DNA of 64,000 nucleotides from CAVXGU01 sp963761615 (GTDB lineage: Bacteria; Acidobacteriota; Vicinamibacteria; Vicinamibacterales; CAVVIG01): NCBI GenBank assembly GCA_963761615.1, contig CAVXGU010000003.1, positions 1,674,001-1,738,000 of the forward strand, written 5' to 3'. Shown here in pieces: positions 1-9,684 of this stretch. Under the pieces are notes generated by a model. The model was not told where the DNA came from, did no database searches, and saw only the letters and a list, made by a program, of their open reading frames with translations. A program made the position numbers and the translations under genes. Numbering within the stretch: the first letter of the stretch is position 1; each line of letters opens with the position of its first letter.

Positions 1-1
1 G

Positions 2-895
2 GGGCGCATCAGCCTGCTCAAGGGCGGGATCACGGACGCGACGCTCGTCACGACCGTCAGCCCGCGCTACGCGGCCGAGATCCAGACGCCCGCGTTCGGC
101 TTCGGCTTCGACGGCGTGCTGAGGAGCCGGGCCGGCGTGCTCGCGGGCGTCCTGAACGGGATCGACACGGCGGTGTGGGATCCGGCCCGCGACCCCTGGC
201 TGCCCTCGCCCTACGGTCCGGCCGATCTCTCCGGCAAGGCGCGCGCGAAGCGCGCGCTGCTCGAGCGCTTCGGGCTGCCGGCCGACGCGCAGGCGATGGC
301 GCGGCCGCTCATCGGGATGGTGTCGCGCATGGTCGATCAGAAAGGCTTCGACCTCGTCGCCGCCGCAGCCGGAGATCTCGCGCGGCTGGACGTGGCCTTC
401 ACCGTCGTGGGCACCGGCGAGGCGCGGTACGAGGAGATGTGGCGCCGTCTCGCCGCGAGTCGTCCGGGCCGAATCGGCGTCTACGTCGGCTTCGACGAGG
501 GCCGCGCGCACCTGGTGGAGGGCGGGGCGGACATCTTCCTGATGCCGTCGCGCTTCGAGCCCTGCGGGTTGAACCAGATGTACAGCCTCCGCTACGGCAC
601 CGTGCCCGTCGTCCGGGGCGTCGGCGGCCTGGCCGACACGGTGCGGGACGCGGAATCCGGCGACGGGCGCCTGCCGCGCGGCGCCAACGGGTTCGTGTTC
701 GAGGAGGCCTCCGGCGAAGCGCTCGTCGGGGCCATCCACCGGGCCCTCGCCCAGTTCGCCCGCCCGCGCCGCTGGCGGGCCCTCCAGGCGGCCGGCATGC
801 GCGCCGATCACTCCTGGGACCGTTCCGCCCGGGAGTACGTCAAAATATACAAACGGGCGATCGAGGCGGTGCGCCCCGCGGCTCCCGGAGCCTGA
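2..895 (+). CDS. glgA: Glycogen (starch) synthase, C-terminal part; 5' end outside window
   Basis: Transfers glucose from ADP- or UDP-glucose to a growing alpha-1,4-glucan in the cytoplasm. The frame is open from base 2 and gives 297 residues. These begin in the linker that reads LKGGITDATLVTTVSPRYA, followed by EIQTPAFGFGFDGVL, both typical of GlgA. The GT-B C-terminal domain follows, with SRMVDQKGF, the nucleotide-sugar segment MPSRFEPCGLNQMYSLRYG and the VRGVGGLADTV loop. The glutamate of FEPCGL matches the conserved catalytic/nucleotide-binding position. The N-terminal half (KTGGL motif) is missing because the window starts inside the gene. It is followed after 58 bases by trxA. Confidence 0.95.
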   Translation, partial: GRISLLKGGITDATLVTTVSPRYAAEIQTPAFGFGFDGVLRSRAGVLAGVLNGIDTAVWDPARDPWLPSPYGPADLSGKARAKRALLERFGLPADAQAMARPLIGMVSRMVDQKGFDLVAAAAGDLARLDVAFTVVGTGEARYEEMWRRLAASRPGRIGVYVGFDEGRAHLVEGGADIFLMPSRFEPCGLNQMYSLRYGTVPVVRGVGGLADTVRDAESGDGRLPRGANGFVFEEASGEALVGAIHRALAQFARPRRWRALQAAGMRADHSWDRSAREYVKIYKRAIEAVRPAAPGA

Positions 896-953
896 GCCGA
901 AGGCCGGGGCCCGGAGCGCACGTCTGAGCCGAGAGCCCATATCGGAGACCCCA

Positions 954-1280
954 ATGAGCGACAACGTGCAGACCTTCACGGACGGCAACTTCGAGGAGAC
1001 GGTCCTCAAAGCGGAACTCCCGGTGCTGGTGGATTTCTGGGCGGAGTGGTGCGGCCCCTGCAAGCGGCTGGGCCCGACGGTGGAGGCGCTGGCCAAGGAC
1101 TACGCAGGCAAGGTGACGGTGGGGAAGCTGAACGTGGACGACAACCCCAACACCGCCTTCAAGTTCCAGATCCGCGGCATCCCCGCCGTGCTGCTCTTCA
1201 AGGGCGGCCAGGTGGTCGAATCCATCATCGGCCTCGCGCCGAAGGACGACTTCACCCATGCCATCGATCGGCACCTCTAA
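954..1280 (+). CDS. trxA: Thioredoxin
   Basis: Small cytoplasmic dithiol oxidoreductase of 108 residues, the normal size. The active site WCGPC sits at about residue 32-36, preceded by VLVDFWAEW, and the cis-proline loop is RGIPAVLLF. The ATG at 954 has a GGAG six bases upstream. The reductase gene trxB follows after 79 bases, so the pair probably forms one redox unit. The spacer before trxA carries degenerate GAGCCGA/GAGAGCC heptads like those seen before other genes in the window. Confidence 0.97.
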   Translation: MSDNVQTFTDGNFEETVLKAELPVLVDFWAEWCGPCKRLGPTVEALAKDYAGKVTVGKLNVDDNPNTAFKFQIRGIPAVLLFKGGQVVESIIGLAPKDDFTHAIDRHL

Positions 1281-1359
1281 TTGAATCCCGAAGCCGGGGA
1301 GCTGGGGCTCGGTTCCCCGGTTCCTTCGTGCCTTCACTTCCGCGTCCCTGAACTCAACC

Positions 1360-2283
1360 ATGCCTCGTCACGTCACCGTCATCGGATCCGGCCCGGCAGG
1401 CCTCACGGCCGCGCTCTACGCGGCGCGCGCCAATCTGCACCCGCTCGTCATCGAGGGCGTCGAAGCGGGCGGTCAGCTCATGATCACCACGATGGTCGAG
1501 AACTATCCCGGCTTCCGGGACGGCATCATGGGCCCGGAGCTGATGGCGGACATGCGGGCCCAGGCCCTGCGGTTCGGTGCCGAGCTCCTGCAGGGCAACG
1601 TCGCCTCCGTCGATCTCGGCAGGCGGCCGTTCCTCGTCAAGGCAGACGAGATCGAAGTCGAGACCGAGTGCCTCATCATCGCGACGGGCGCGTCGGCGAG
1701 GCTGCTGGGGCTGCCGTCGGAGCGGACGCTGATGGGACACGGCGTCTCGACCTGTGCGACGTGCGACGGCTACTTCTTCCGCGGCCTCGAGATTGCCGTG
1801 GTCGGAGGAGGCGACTCGGCGATGGAAGAGGCCGTCTTCCTCACCAAGTTCGCCAGCAAGGTGACGCTGGTGCACCGCCGCGAGGAGCTGCGCGCCTCGA
1901 AGATCATGCAGGACAAGGCACGGGCCAATCCCAAGATCGAGTGGCTGCTCGACAGCGAGGTCGTCGAGATCAAGGACACAGACAAGGGCGAGGTCGACGC
2001 GATGGTCGTCCGCAACAACAAGACGGGCCGGGAGACCACCCTCCCGGTGAGCGGCGTCTTCGTGGCCATCGGCCACACCCCGAACACGTCGCTCTTCACC
2101 GGCCAGCTCGAGCTCGACGCCGGCGGCTACATCGTCACGCGCGACGGCAGCAAGACGAGCGTGCCCGGCGTCTTCGCCTGCGGCGACGTGCAGGACCACG
2201 TGTACCGCCAGGCGATCACGGCCGCGGGGTCGGGCTGCATGGCCGCCATCGACGCCGAACGCTATCTCGGCCACGGTCACTGA
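1360..2283 (+). CDS. trxB: Thioredoxin-disulfide reductase
   Basis: Low-molecular-weight FAD enzyme that uses NADPH to reduce thioredoxin. At 307 residues it has the normal length. The N-terminal FAD site is GSGPAGLTAALYAARA, the redox-active pair is in STCATCDGYFF at about residue 130-140, and the NADPH site is VVGGGDSAMEEA. The C-terminal FAD motif is GVFACGDVQDHVYRQAITAAGSG. It lies just downstream of trxA on the same strand and is convergent with mnmA; the 87-base spacer between them holds no gene. Confidence 0.97.
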   Translation: MPRHVTVIGSGPAGLTAALYAARANLHPLVIEGVEAGGQLMITTMVENYPGFRDGIMGPELMADMRAQALRFGAELLQGNVASVDLGRRPFLVKADEIEVETECLIIATGASARLLGLPSERTLMGHGVSTCATCDGYFFRGLEIAVVGGGDSAMEEAVFLTKFASKVTLVHRREELRASKIMQDKARANPKIEWLLDSEVVEIKDTDKGEVDAMVVRNNKTGRETTLPVSGVFVAIGHTPNTSLFTGQLELDAGGYIVTRDGSKTSVPGVFACGDVQDHVYRQAITAAGSGCMAAIDAERYLGHGH

Positions 2284-2370
2284 CCGCGGCGACACCCGCC
2301 CTTCACGGACGCCGACGAGCACCGGGGCCGCCCGCGGTCGCGGTCGGATCTTCGCGTCACCGCGGCTCGT

Positions 2371-3441
2371 TCAGTCGATCCAGCCGCCGCCGAGGACGAT
2401 GTCGTCCTGATAGAAGACCACGGCCTGCCCGGGCGTGATCGCGATCTGGGGCTCGTCGAACACGACGGCGGCGCGGTCGGCGCCGTCCGCGCGCACCGTG
2501 GCGGCGGCGGGTGGATGGCGGTGGCGGATCTGCGCGGCGACCCGCATCGGCTCGGTCGGCGGGCCCGCCATCCAGTTCACACCTGACGCGGTGAGCGTCC
2601 CGCGCTCGAGGGCCTGCCGGGGGCCGACCACGACGGCCTGCGTCTCGGCGTTCAGCGCGAGGACGTACATCGGCGCGCCCGTCATCAGCCCGAGCCTCTT
2701 GCGCTGGCCGATCGTGAAGTGATGGACGCCCGGATGGCGGCCGAGCACGCGACCGCCCTCGTCGACGATGAGGCCCTCGTGGGGGAGATCGGGGGCGCGC
2801 CCGGAGACGAACGACGCGTAGTCGTCGTCGGGCACGAAGCAGAATCTCCTGGCTGTCGGGCTTGTCGGCGACGGGCAGACCGCGTCGGCGTGCGTACTCG
2901 CGCACCGCCTGCTTGGGGCGGTCGCCCACCGGGAACCGCGCGTGCGCGAGCTGCGCCTGCGTGAGCGAGAAGAGGAAGTAGGACTGGTCCTTGGCCGGAT
3001 CCGCGCCGCGGCGCAGGCGGAAACGCCCGTCGGCGGCGTCGCAATCGACGCGGGCGTAGTGGCCCGTCGCGACGGCCTCGGCGCCCAGCGCGCGGGCGCG
3101 GTCGACGAGCGTGGCGAACTTGAGGTCGCCGTTGCAGTGCGCGCAGGGGAGCGGCGTCCGGCCGGCGGCGTATTCGCGGACGAAGTTCGAGACGACCTGC
3201 TCCTCGAACTGCCGCTCGAAGTTCATGACGTAGTGCGGGATGTCGATCGCGGCCGCCACCCTCCGGGCGTCGTGCAGGTCGTCGAGCGCACAGCACCGGC
3301 CGAAGACGCGCTCGCCGGACGCCGGGGCGCCGGACTGGTCGTACAGCTGCATCGACAGCCCGATCACCTCGTGTCCCTCGTCGGCGAGCAGCGCCGCCGC
3401 GACCGACGAGTCCACGCCGCCCGACATCGCGACGACGATCT

Positions 3442-3445
<4 letters not shown>
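2371..3445 (-). CDS. mnmA: tRNA-specific 2-thiouridylase MnmA, with an apparent one-base frameshift
   Basis: ATP-pyrophosphatase that places sulfur on U34 of tRNA Lys/Glu/Gln, using sulfur relayed from a cysteine desulfurase. The N-terminal part reads MSGGVDSSVAAALL (PP-loop) and PCAHCNGDLKF (catalytic CxxC). The frame breaks after KPDSQEI at about 2843. It resumes one frame over with VPDDDYASFVSGRAPD and GQRKRLGL and runs to the normal C-terminus. Removing one base from the AA at 2843-2844 restores EICFVPDDDYASF, the family sequence, and gives 357 residues. The ATG overlaps the stop of iscS by 4 bases, so the two are translationally coupled. A sequencing error is more likely than decay, since both halves are conserved. 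Confidence 0.9.
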
Positions 3446-4602
<1,157 letters not shown>

Positions 4603-4653
4603 GGCGATCCCTTCATGCTACCACTCCCGCTAAACCTCAGCAGCAAAAGGCCC

Positions 4654-4682
4654 TAGACAACATCAGGAGCGTTCCCTATACT
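4654..4682 (+). promoter_or_regulatory. Sigma-70-type promoter of the bactofilin gene
   Basis: A -35 box TAGACA at 4654-4659 and a -10 box TATACT at 4677-4682 are separated by exactly 17 bases. They lie in a relatively AT-richer 160-base spacer between the divergent iscS and the bactofilin gene. The leader is about 75 bases and ends in a good Shine-Dalgarno, GGAGG at 4750-4754, eight bases before the ATG. Confidence 0.7.
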
Positions 4683-4762
4683 GGCTCCACTCTCACGTCC
4701 CTGCACCCCCAAGGGATCGACCGAGCGCCTGCGAAATCGATAGCCAGTCGGAGGAATGTGTC

Positions 4763-5272
4763 ATGTGGAAACGCGACGAAGCGGTGCGACCGGGGGGCAG
4801 CCAGCCCACGCCGCAGTCGGTGCCGTCGGTGGGGGCATCGGGCTCCCGTTACAACACGGAGCAGGACATCGTGAATATCGGCAAATCCATCGTCATCAAG
4901 GGCGAGCTGAGTGGCAGTGAAGATCTGACGATCGAAGGCCACGTCGAAGGCACGATTCAGCTCAAGGAGCACGTGCTCACCATCGGACCCAACGGGCGCA
5001 TCAAGGCGCAGGTGTTCGCCAAGGCCGTGATCGTGCTGGGCGAGGTGCACGGCAACGTCACCGCGACCGACAAGGTCGACATCCGCGACAACGGATCGGT
5101 CGAGGGCGATCTCATCTCGCCGCGGGTGGCCATCGCCGAGGGCGCGCACTTCCGCGGCAGCGTGGACATGCAGCGCAAGACGGCATCGGCCGGCGACGCG
5201 AAGGCGGCTGCCCCGACGCCGCACGCCCCCGCCACGCCGCCGGCAGCCCAGGGCCAGCGGGTGGGTGCCTGA
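4763..5272 (+). CDS. Bactofilin (polymer-forming cytoskeletal protein)
   Basis: 169-residue protein with the bactofilin beta-helix at about residues 35-130: GKSIVIKGELSGSEDLTIEG, then HVEGTIQ, GEVHGNVTA and GSVEGDLISPRVAI, followed by GAHFRGSVDM. The short N-terminus and the Ala/Pro-rich tail look disordered, as in other bactofilins. These proteins polymerise without nucleotide and scaffold cell-wall or envelope machinery, usually at the inner membrane. A strong Shine-Dalgarno and a clear promoter precede it. A small methyltransferase-like gene starts 12 bases downstream and is probably co-transcribed. Confidence 0.93.
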   Translation: MWKRDEAVRPGGSQPTPQSVPSVGASGSRYNTEQDIVNIGKSIVIKGELSGSEDLTIEGHVEGTIQLKEHVLTIGPNGRIKAQVFAKAVIVLGEVHGNVTATDKVDIRDNGSVEGDLISPRVAIAEGAHFRGSVDMQRKTASAGDAKAAAPTPHAPATPPAAQGQRVGA

Positions 5273-5284
5273 TCGAAACCGTTC

Positions 5285-5926
5285 GTGGGGCTCCTCGACC
5301 GCATCGCCGCGCGCAAGAGCGTTCCCGAAGGGCCACCATCGGACGAGGTGGTGGTCGAAGAGCCCGTTTTCTCCACCAAGGCGCTGCACAAGTTCCTGTC
5401 GTACGTGACCGCGCGCGAATCGCCGGTCCTGCTGGATCTCGGACCCGTCGTCCAGGGCAATATCAACTTCTTCTGCGAGCTCGGCTGCAAGGTCTTCATC
5501 GAGGACGTCTACGCGGACCTCGAGCGCCACATGCGGGAGTTCCGCGGGGAGGAGCTGCCGCCGTTCTTCGAGCGGCGCTTCACGCAGGAGACCGGCAGCG
5601 TGGACGGCGTGCTCTGCTGGGACCTGATCGACTACCTCGACCGGCCCGCCGCCGAGGCCCTGGCCGCCCAGCTCATGCGGGTGATGCGGCCGCAGGGCGT
5701 CCTGCTCGGCTTCTTCGGCACGGCGCGTCCGCGCGACGCGCACTACACGAAGTACATCGTGGTCGATGACACGAACCTGAAGTACCGGTCCTATCCGGCC
5801 ACGCGCGGCCGGCAGGCGATCCTGCTCAATCGCGACATCATCCGGCTGTTCGGCGAGCTGCGCGTCTCGGACTCGTTCCTGCTGCAGAACAACCTCCGGG
5901 AGATCCTCTTCCGCAAGCCCTGGTGA
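5285..5926 (+). CDS. Methyltransferase-like protein with degenerate SAM-binding motif
   Basis: 213 residues from a GTG start. The fold looks like a class I SAM-dependent methyltransferase: VLLDLGPVVQGNINFF in place of motif I, then KVFIEDVYADL, a motif-IV-like DGVLCWDLIDYLD and a late RVMRPQGVLLGFFG. The glycine-rich loop that normally reads DxGxGxG is reduced to DLGPVVQGN, so SAM binding is doubtful. The C-terminus (ILLNRDIIRLFGELRVSDSFLLQNNLREILFRK) looks like a separate conserved element. It sits between the bactofilin and a SAM-hydrolysing enzyme. A structural partner of the bactofilin is possible, but no specific function can be assigned. Confidence 0.7.
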   Translation: MGLLDRIAARKSVPEGPPSDEVVVEEPVFSTKALHKFLSYVTARESPVLLDLGPVVQGNINFFCELGCKVFIEDVYADLERHMREFRGEELPPFFERRFTQETGSVDGVLCWDLIDYLDRPAAEALAAQLMRVMRPQGVLLGFFGTARPRDAHYTKYIVVDDTNLKYRSYPATRGRQAILLNRDIIRLFGELRVSDSFLLQNNLREILFRKPW

Positions 5927-5929
5927 AGG

Positions 5930-5957
5930 TTGGTGCGGCGCCCGGCGGGTGTATAAG
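5930..5957 (+). promoter_or_regulatory. Promoter of the SAM hydrolase gene, probably giving a leaderless mRNA
   Basis: TTGGTG at 5930-5935 and TATAAG at 5952-5957 are 16 bases apart. The -10 box ends only 8 bases before the ATG at 5966, and no Shine-Dalgarno fits in between. Transcription would begin at or next to the start codon. Confidence 0.5.
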
Positions 5958-5965
5958 CTAGACAT

Positions 5966-6763
5966 ATGTCCCGCCCTGTCATCGCGCTCCTCACGGATTT
6001 CGGCACGCGTGACCATTATGCGGGGACGATGAAAGCGGTGGCGCTGGGGATCTGCCCCGACGCGACCCTCGTCGACATCTCGCACGACGTGCCCCCGCAC
6101 GACGTCCTCGGGGGCGCGCTCGAGCTGGCCGCCTGCTACCGGTACTTCCCCGCGGGCACCATCTTCCTGGTCGTGATCGATCCGGGCGTCGGCTCGGAGC
6201 GCCGCGGCCTCGCGGTCGAGGCGGGCGAGTACCGTTTCGTCGCGCCCGACAACGGCGTGCTGTCGCCGGTCCTGGACGAGGTGCTCCCCAGGCGCGTCGT
6301 GGAGCTGACCTCGCGCCGCTACGCCCGCCCGTCGATCAGCCATACCTTCGAGGGCCGTGATCGCTTCGCGCCTGCGGCGGCGTGGCTCGCCCGCGGCGTG
6401 GAGCTCTCGGCGCTGGGCCGCGCGCTGACGGATTTCCGGCGCCTCGAGGTGCCGCAGCCCGAGGTGGACGGGGCCGCGATCGACGGCGAGGTCCTGCTGG
6501 TCGATCGGTTCGGCAACCTGGTCACCAACATCGACCGGCGGACGTTCGAGCGCGTGGCCGGCGGCGCGAGCCGCCTCGACGTGCGCGCCGGCCCGCACCC
6601 GGTCGACAAGGTGGTCTCGACGTACGCGGACGCGGAGCCCGGCGAGGTCTGCGCGCTCTTCGGCAGCACCGATCACCTCGAGGTGGCGGCCAACGGCGCG
6701 AGCGCCGCCGACCGGCTCGGGCTGGGGCGCGGCGCGCCGGTTCACGTCTCGCGGCGCGCGTGA
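5966..6763 (+). CDS. SAM hydroxide adenosyltransferase (SAM hydrolase, DUF62 family)
   Basis: 265-residue member of the fluorinase/chlorinase fold family. It opens with IALLTDFGTRDHYAGTMK and has DISHDVPPHDV, VVIDPGVGSERR and APDNGVLSPVL. The C-terminal domain has VDRFGNLVTNI, the family hallmark. Non-halogenating members split S-adenosylmethionine into adenosine and methionine using water activated by a conserved Asp/Arg/His set. The first aspartate (LLTDFGT), the arginine (VGSERR) and a histidine (DISHDV) are visible, so hydrolysis rather than halogenation is the expected chemistry. It stands between a degenerate methyltransferase and an acyl-CoA dehydrogenase gene. Confidence 0.9.
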   Translation: MSRPVIALLTDFGTRDHYAGTMKAVALGICPDATLVDISHDVPPHDVLGGALELAACYRYFPAGTIFLVVIDPGVGSERRGLAVEAGEYRFVAPDNGVLSPVLDEVLPRRVVELTSRRYARPSISHTFEGRDRFAPAAAWLARGVELSALGRALTDFRRLEVPQPEVDGAAIDGEVLLVDRFGNLVTNIDRRTFERVAGGASRLDVRAGPHPVDKVVSTYADAEPGEVCALFGSTDHLEVAANGASAADRLGLGRGAPVHVSRRA

Positions 6764-6778
6764 TAGGATTCCCGGTCC

Positions 6779-7984
6779 ATGATCAGCTTCGATCTGACGC
6801 CTGAGCAGCAGCTGCTCGAGCAGTCGGTGCGCGAGTGGGCCGCGCGCGAAGTCGCGCCGCACATCGCGGAGGCCGACCGTCAGCACCGCTTCGATCGCGA
6901 CCGGATCCTCGGCGGCATGGCGTCGCTCGGGCTGCTCGGGATCTCGGTGCCGCCGCAGTACGGCGGCGCGGGCATGGACTACATCTGCCTCGGGCTGGCG
7001 AGCGAGGAGCTCGAGTACGTCGACACCTCGCTGCGCGTGGTCATGTCGGTCCACGCCGGCCTCAACTGCCTGACGCTGCTCACCTGGGGCACGGAGGACC
7101 AGAAGGCCCGCTACCTGGTGCCGCAGGCGCAGGGGAAGGCCATCGCCGGGTACGGGCTCACCGAGCCCGGCGCAGGCAGCGACGTGCGGGCGATCCAGAC
7201 GGTCGCCGTCAAGCGCGGCGACGCCTACGTGCTCAGCGGCGAGAAGAGCTGGATCTCGCTCGCCGACGTCGCGGACAACTTCCTCGTCTTCGCGTGGACG
7301 GATCAGGAGAAGAAGAAGCGGCGCGACCCGTCCGGCCTCAGCGCCTTCATCGTCGAGCGCACCTTCCGCGGCTTCTCGAGCGGGCCGATGGCCCAGAAGT
7401 GGGGCATCCGCGCCGGCAACACCGGCTTCTTCACGCTGGACGAGGTGGAGGTGCCCGAGGCGAACCTGGTCGGGCAGCCGGGCGAGGGCTTCAAGATCGC
7501 GATGTTCGGCCTCGATCAGGGGCGCTACACGGTCGCCGCCGGGGCGACGGGCCTAGTGCGCGCGTGCCGCGACGCCAGCGCGGCCTACGCCCTCGAGCGC
7601 CGCACGTTCGGCGTCGAGATCGGCCAGCACCAGCTCGTGAAGGAGATGATCGCCCGGATGGAGTCGGACTACCAGACCTCGCGGCTGCTGTGGCTGCGGT
7701 CCGGCTGGCTGAAGAACGGCGGGCGGCGCAACACGCGGGAGACGAGCCTGGCGAAATGGTTCGCCACCACCGCCTCGGAGCGCGCGGCCGCCGACTGCGT
7801 CCAGGTGCACGGCGCCAACGGCTACTCGGACGAGTATCCGGCCGGGCGCTTCTACCGCAACTGCAAGGGCGCGGTGATCTACGAAGGCACGCGCGAGATC
7901 CACGCATTGATGCAGGCCGATTACGTGCTCGGCTACCGCACCGACAAGCCGCTCCGGTGCGAGCTGCCGGCGCACGAATCCTGA
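6779..7984 (+). CDS. Acyl-CoA dehydrogenase (glutaryl/isovaleryl-type family)
   Basis: FAD flavoprotein of 401 residues, which oxidises an acyl-CoA to the trans-2-enoyl-CoA and passes electrons to ETF. It shows the N-terminal helical domain (FDLTPEQQLLEQSVREWAA), the middle domain YGLTEPGAGSDV with SGEKSWIS, and the C-terminal YEGTREIHALMQADYVLG, whose glutamate is the usual catalytic base. EKKKRRDPSGLSAFIVE is a basic insert in the middle domain. The exact acyl chain cannot be told from sequence. The start has a TAGGAT box nine bases upstream and no Shine-Dalgarno. Confidence 0.9.
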   Translation: MISFDLTPEQQLLEQSVREWAAREVAPHIAEADRQHRFDRDRILGGMASLGLLGISVPPQYGGAGMDYICLGLASEELEYVDTSLRVVMSVHAGLNCLTLLTWGTEDQKARYLVPQAQGKAIAGYGLTEPGAGSDVRAIQTVAVKRGDAYVLSGEKSWISLADVADNFLVFAWTDQEKKKRRDPSGLSAFIVERTFRGFSSGPMAQKWGIRAGNTGFFTLDEVEVPEANLVGQPGEGFKIAMFGLDQGRYTVAAGATGLVRACRDASAAYALERRTFGVEIGQHQLVKEMIARMESDYQTSRLLWLRSGWLKNGGRRNTRETSLAKWFATTASERAAADCVQVHGANGYSDEYPAGRFYRNCKGAVIYEGTREIHALMQADYVLGYRTDKPLRCELPAHES

Positions 7985-8000
7985 TCGCCTGACCGTTAAC

Positions 8001-8045
8001 CCGAGCGCCTAGAGCCCGGAGCCTAGAGCCCAGAGCCGAGAGCCT
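8001..8045 (+). repeat. Degenerate 7-base tandem repeat, six units, before glpX
   Basis: From 8001 the units are CCGAGCG, CCTAGAG, CCCGGAG, CCTAGAG, CCCAGAG and CCGAGAG, followed by CCT. The block ends three bases before the ATG at 8049. The same GAGAGCCTGT sequence precedes the UDP-xylose synthase start on the other strand at about 27892-27901. Confidence 0.8.
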
Positions 8046-8048
8046 GTT

Positions 8049-9047
8049 ATGGACGCCGATCTCTCCCTCGAATTCCTGCGTGTCGTCGAGCAAGCCGCCA
8101 TTGCCTGCGCTCATACCATGGGCCAGGGCGACCGCCACAAGTCCGATCAGGTCGCCGTGGAGGCGATGCGGCGCGTCCTGGACACCGTCCCGATCGACGG
8201 CGTCATCGTGATCGGCGAGGGGGAGCGCGACGAGGCGCCCATGCTCTTCATCGGCGAGAAGGTCGGCCTGGTCCACGCGAAGGAGATCGTCGGCCCGCGG
8301 CCGGTGCGGTTCAAGGACATCGACATCGCCGTCGATCCCCTCGAGGGCACGAACCTGTGCGCCACCGGCGCCGCGAACGCCATCGCCGTGCTCGCGGCCG
8401 CCGAGCGCGGCGGGCTCCTCCATGCGCCCGACCTCTACATGGAGAAGCTGGTCGTCGGACCCAGCTCGAAGGACGTGGTCAGCCTGGACGCGCCGGTGCA
8501 CGAGAACCTCGGGGCGATCGCCCGCGCGCTGGGCCGGTCGATCGAGGACCTGGTCGTCATCGTGCTCGACCGGCCGCGGCACGAGACGCTGATCGCCGAC
8601 ATCCGGGCGACCGGCGCGCGCATCCGCCTGATCGGCGACGGCGACCTCTCGGCGGGCATCGCCGCCGCCGTCGTCGGGTCCGGTGTCCATGCGGTGATGG
8701 GCACGGGCGGCGCGCCCGAGGGCGTCCTGACGGCCGCCGCGATGCGGTGCCTGAACGGCGAGATCTTCGCGCGGCTGGTCGTGAGCAAGCCCGAGCACGA
8801 GGCGCGCTGCCACGCGATGGGTATCAGCGACTTCAAGAAGGTCTACACGTCGGCGGATCTCGCCCCTGGGAAGGATCTGATCTTCGCCGCCACCGGCGTC
8901 ACCGACGGGACGCTGATGCGCGGCGTCCGGTTCTTCGGCGACGGCACGCGCACGAGCTCCGTCATCATGCAGAACAACCCCAGGCGGGTCCGTTTCATCG
9001 ACAGCATTCACGTCGCGCCCGGCAACGACGTGAAGGTGCACTTCTAG
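8049..9047 (+). CDS. glpX: Fructose-1,6-bisphosphatase, class II
   Basis: Metal-dependent phosphatase of gluconeogenesis, 332 residues. Family motifs include GQGDRHKSDQVAVEAMR, VIGEGERDEAPML, the metal/phosphate site DPLEGTNLCATG and the late GVTDGTLMRGVRF. The start at 8049 follows a block of heptamer repeats with no ordinary Shine-Dalgarno; the GAG/GGAG triplets of the repeat may do that job. The next gene, tsaC, starts 4 bases after the stop. Confidence 0.96.
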   Translation: MDADLSLEFLRVVEQAAIACAHTMGQGDRHKSDQVAVEAMRRVLDTVPIDGVIVIGEGERDEAPMLFIGEKVGLVHAKEIVGPRPVRFKDIDIAVDPLEGTNLCATGAANAIAVLAAAERGGLLHAPDLYMEKLVVGPSSKDVVSLDAPVHENLGAIARALGRSIEDLVVIVLDRPRHETLIADIRATGARIRLIGDGDLSAGIAAAVVGSGVHAVMGTGGAPEGVLTAAAMRCLNGEIFARLVVSKPEHEARCHAMGISDFKKVYTSADLAPGKDLIFAATGVTDGTLMRGVRFFGDGTRTSSVIMQNNPRRVRFIDSIHVAPGNDVKVHF

Positions 9048-9051
9048 GCTG

Positions 9052-9684
9052 ATGATTCGCGTGCCCGTCGACCCCGCCGCTCCCGATGCGGCGGTGGCGC
9101 GGGCGGCCGAGGCCATCGCGGCCGGCGGCGTCGTCGCGATTCCCACCGACACGCTCTACGGACTGGCCGCCGATCCGTTCGACGCGCGGGCGGTCGGCCA
9201 CCTCCTCGCGGCCAAGCGCCGGCCGGACGGCCAGGCCATCGCGCTCATCGCGAGCGACGAGGCCCAGGTGATCGCGCGCCTGGGGCCCCTGTCGCCGCTC
9301 GCGCGGCGTCTGGCGGCGCGCTTCTGGCCGGGGCCCCTCACGCTCCTCGTGGCGGTCCCCGAGGGGCTCGCCGCCGCGATCAGCGCCGGGACCGGGCGCG
9401 TCGGCGTGCGCGTGCCGGACCACCGGGTGGCCCGGGCGCTCTGCGCGCGCTGCGGCCGGCCGCTCACCGCGACCAGCGCAAACCGCAGCGGCGAGGCCGC
9501 GACCGCGGACCCCGACGCGGCGGCCCGTGCCGTGGACGAGGGCGTCGACCTGCTGCTCGACGCGGGGCCGACACCGGGCGGTCCGCCGTCGACCATCGTG
9601 GACGTCACCGCGGATCCCCCGCGGCTGGTGCGGGCGGGCGCGATTTCGTGGGACGAGATTCAGGCATGCGCAGCAGACCTGTAG
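9052..9684 (+). CDS. tsaC: L-threonylcarbamoyladenylate synthase (TsaC/YrdC type)
   Basis: Makes the threonylcarbamoyl-AMP used for t6A37 of ANN-decoding tRNAs. The 210 residues cover only the YrdC domain, without the extra Sua5 C-terminal domain. The conserved segments are GGVVAIPTDTLYGLAADPFD, AAKRRPDGQAIALI, FWPGPLTLLV, VGVRVPDHRVARAL and LTATSANRSG. It is tightly packed between glpX and hflX and overlaps hflX by 19 bases if the ATG at 9666 is used. Confidence 0.94.
   Translation: MIRVPVDPAAPDAAVARAAEAIAAGGVVAIPTDTLYGLAADPFDARAVGHLLAAKRRPDGQAIALIASDEAQVIARLGPLSPLARRLAARFWPGPLTLLVAVPEGLAAAISAGTGRVGVRVPDHRVARALCARCGRPLTATSANRSGEAATADPDAAARAVDEGVDLLLDAGPTPGGPPSTIVDVTADPPRLVRAGAISWDEIQACAADL

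Noticed and set aside
5966..6763. Fluorinase or chlorinase
   Set aside because: The family-level motifs fit the common SAM-hydrolysing DUF62 group. No halogenase-type loop or halogen metabolism genes are visible.
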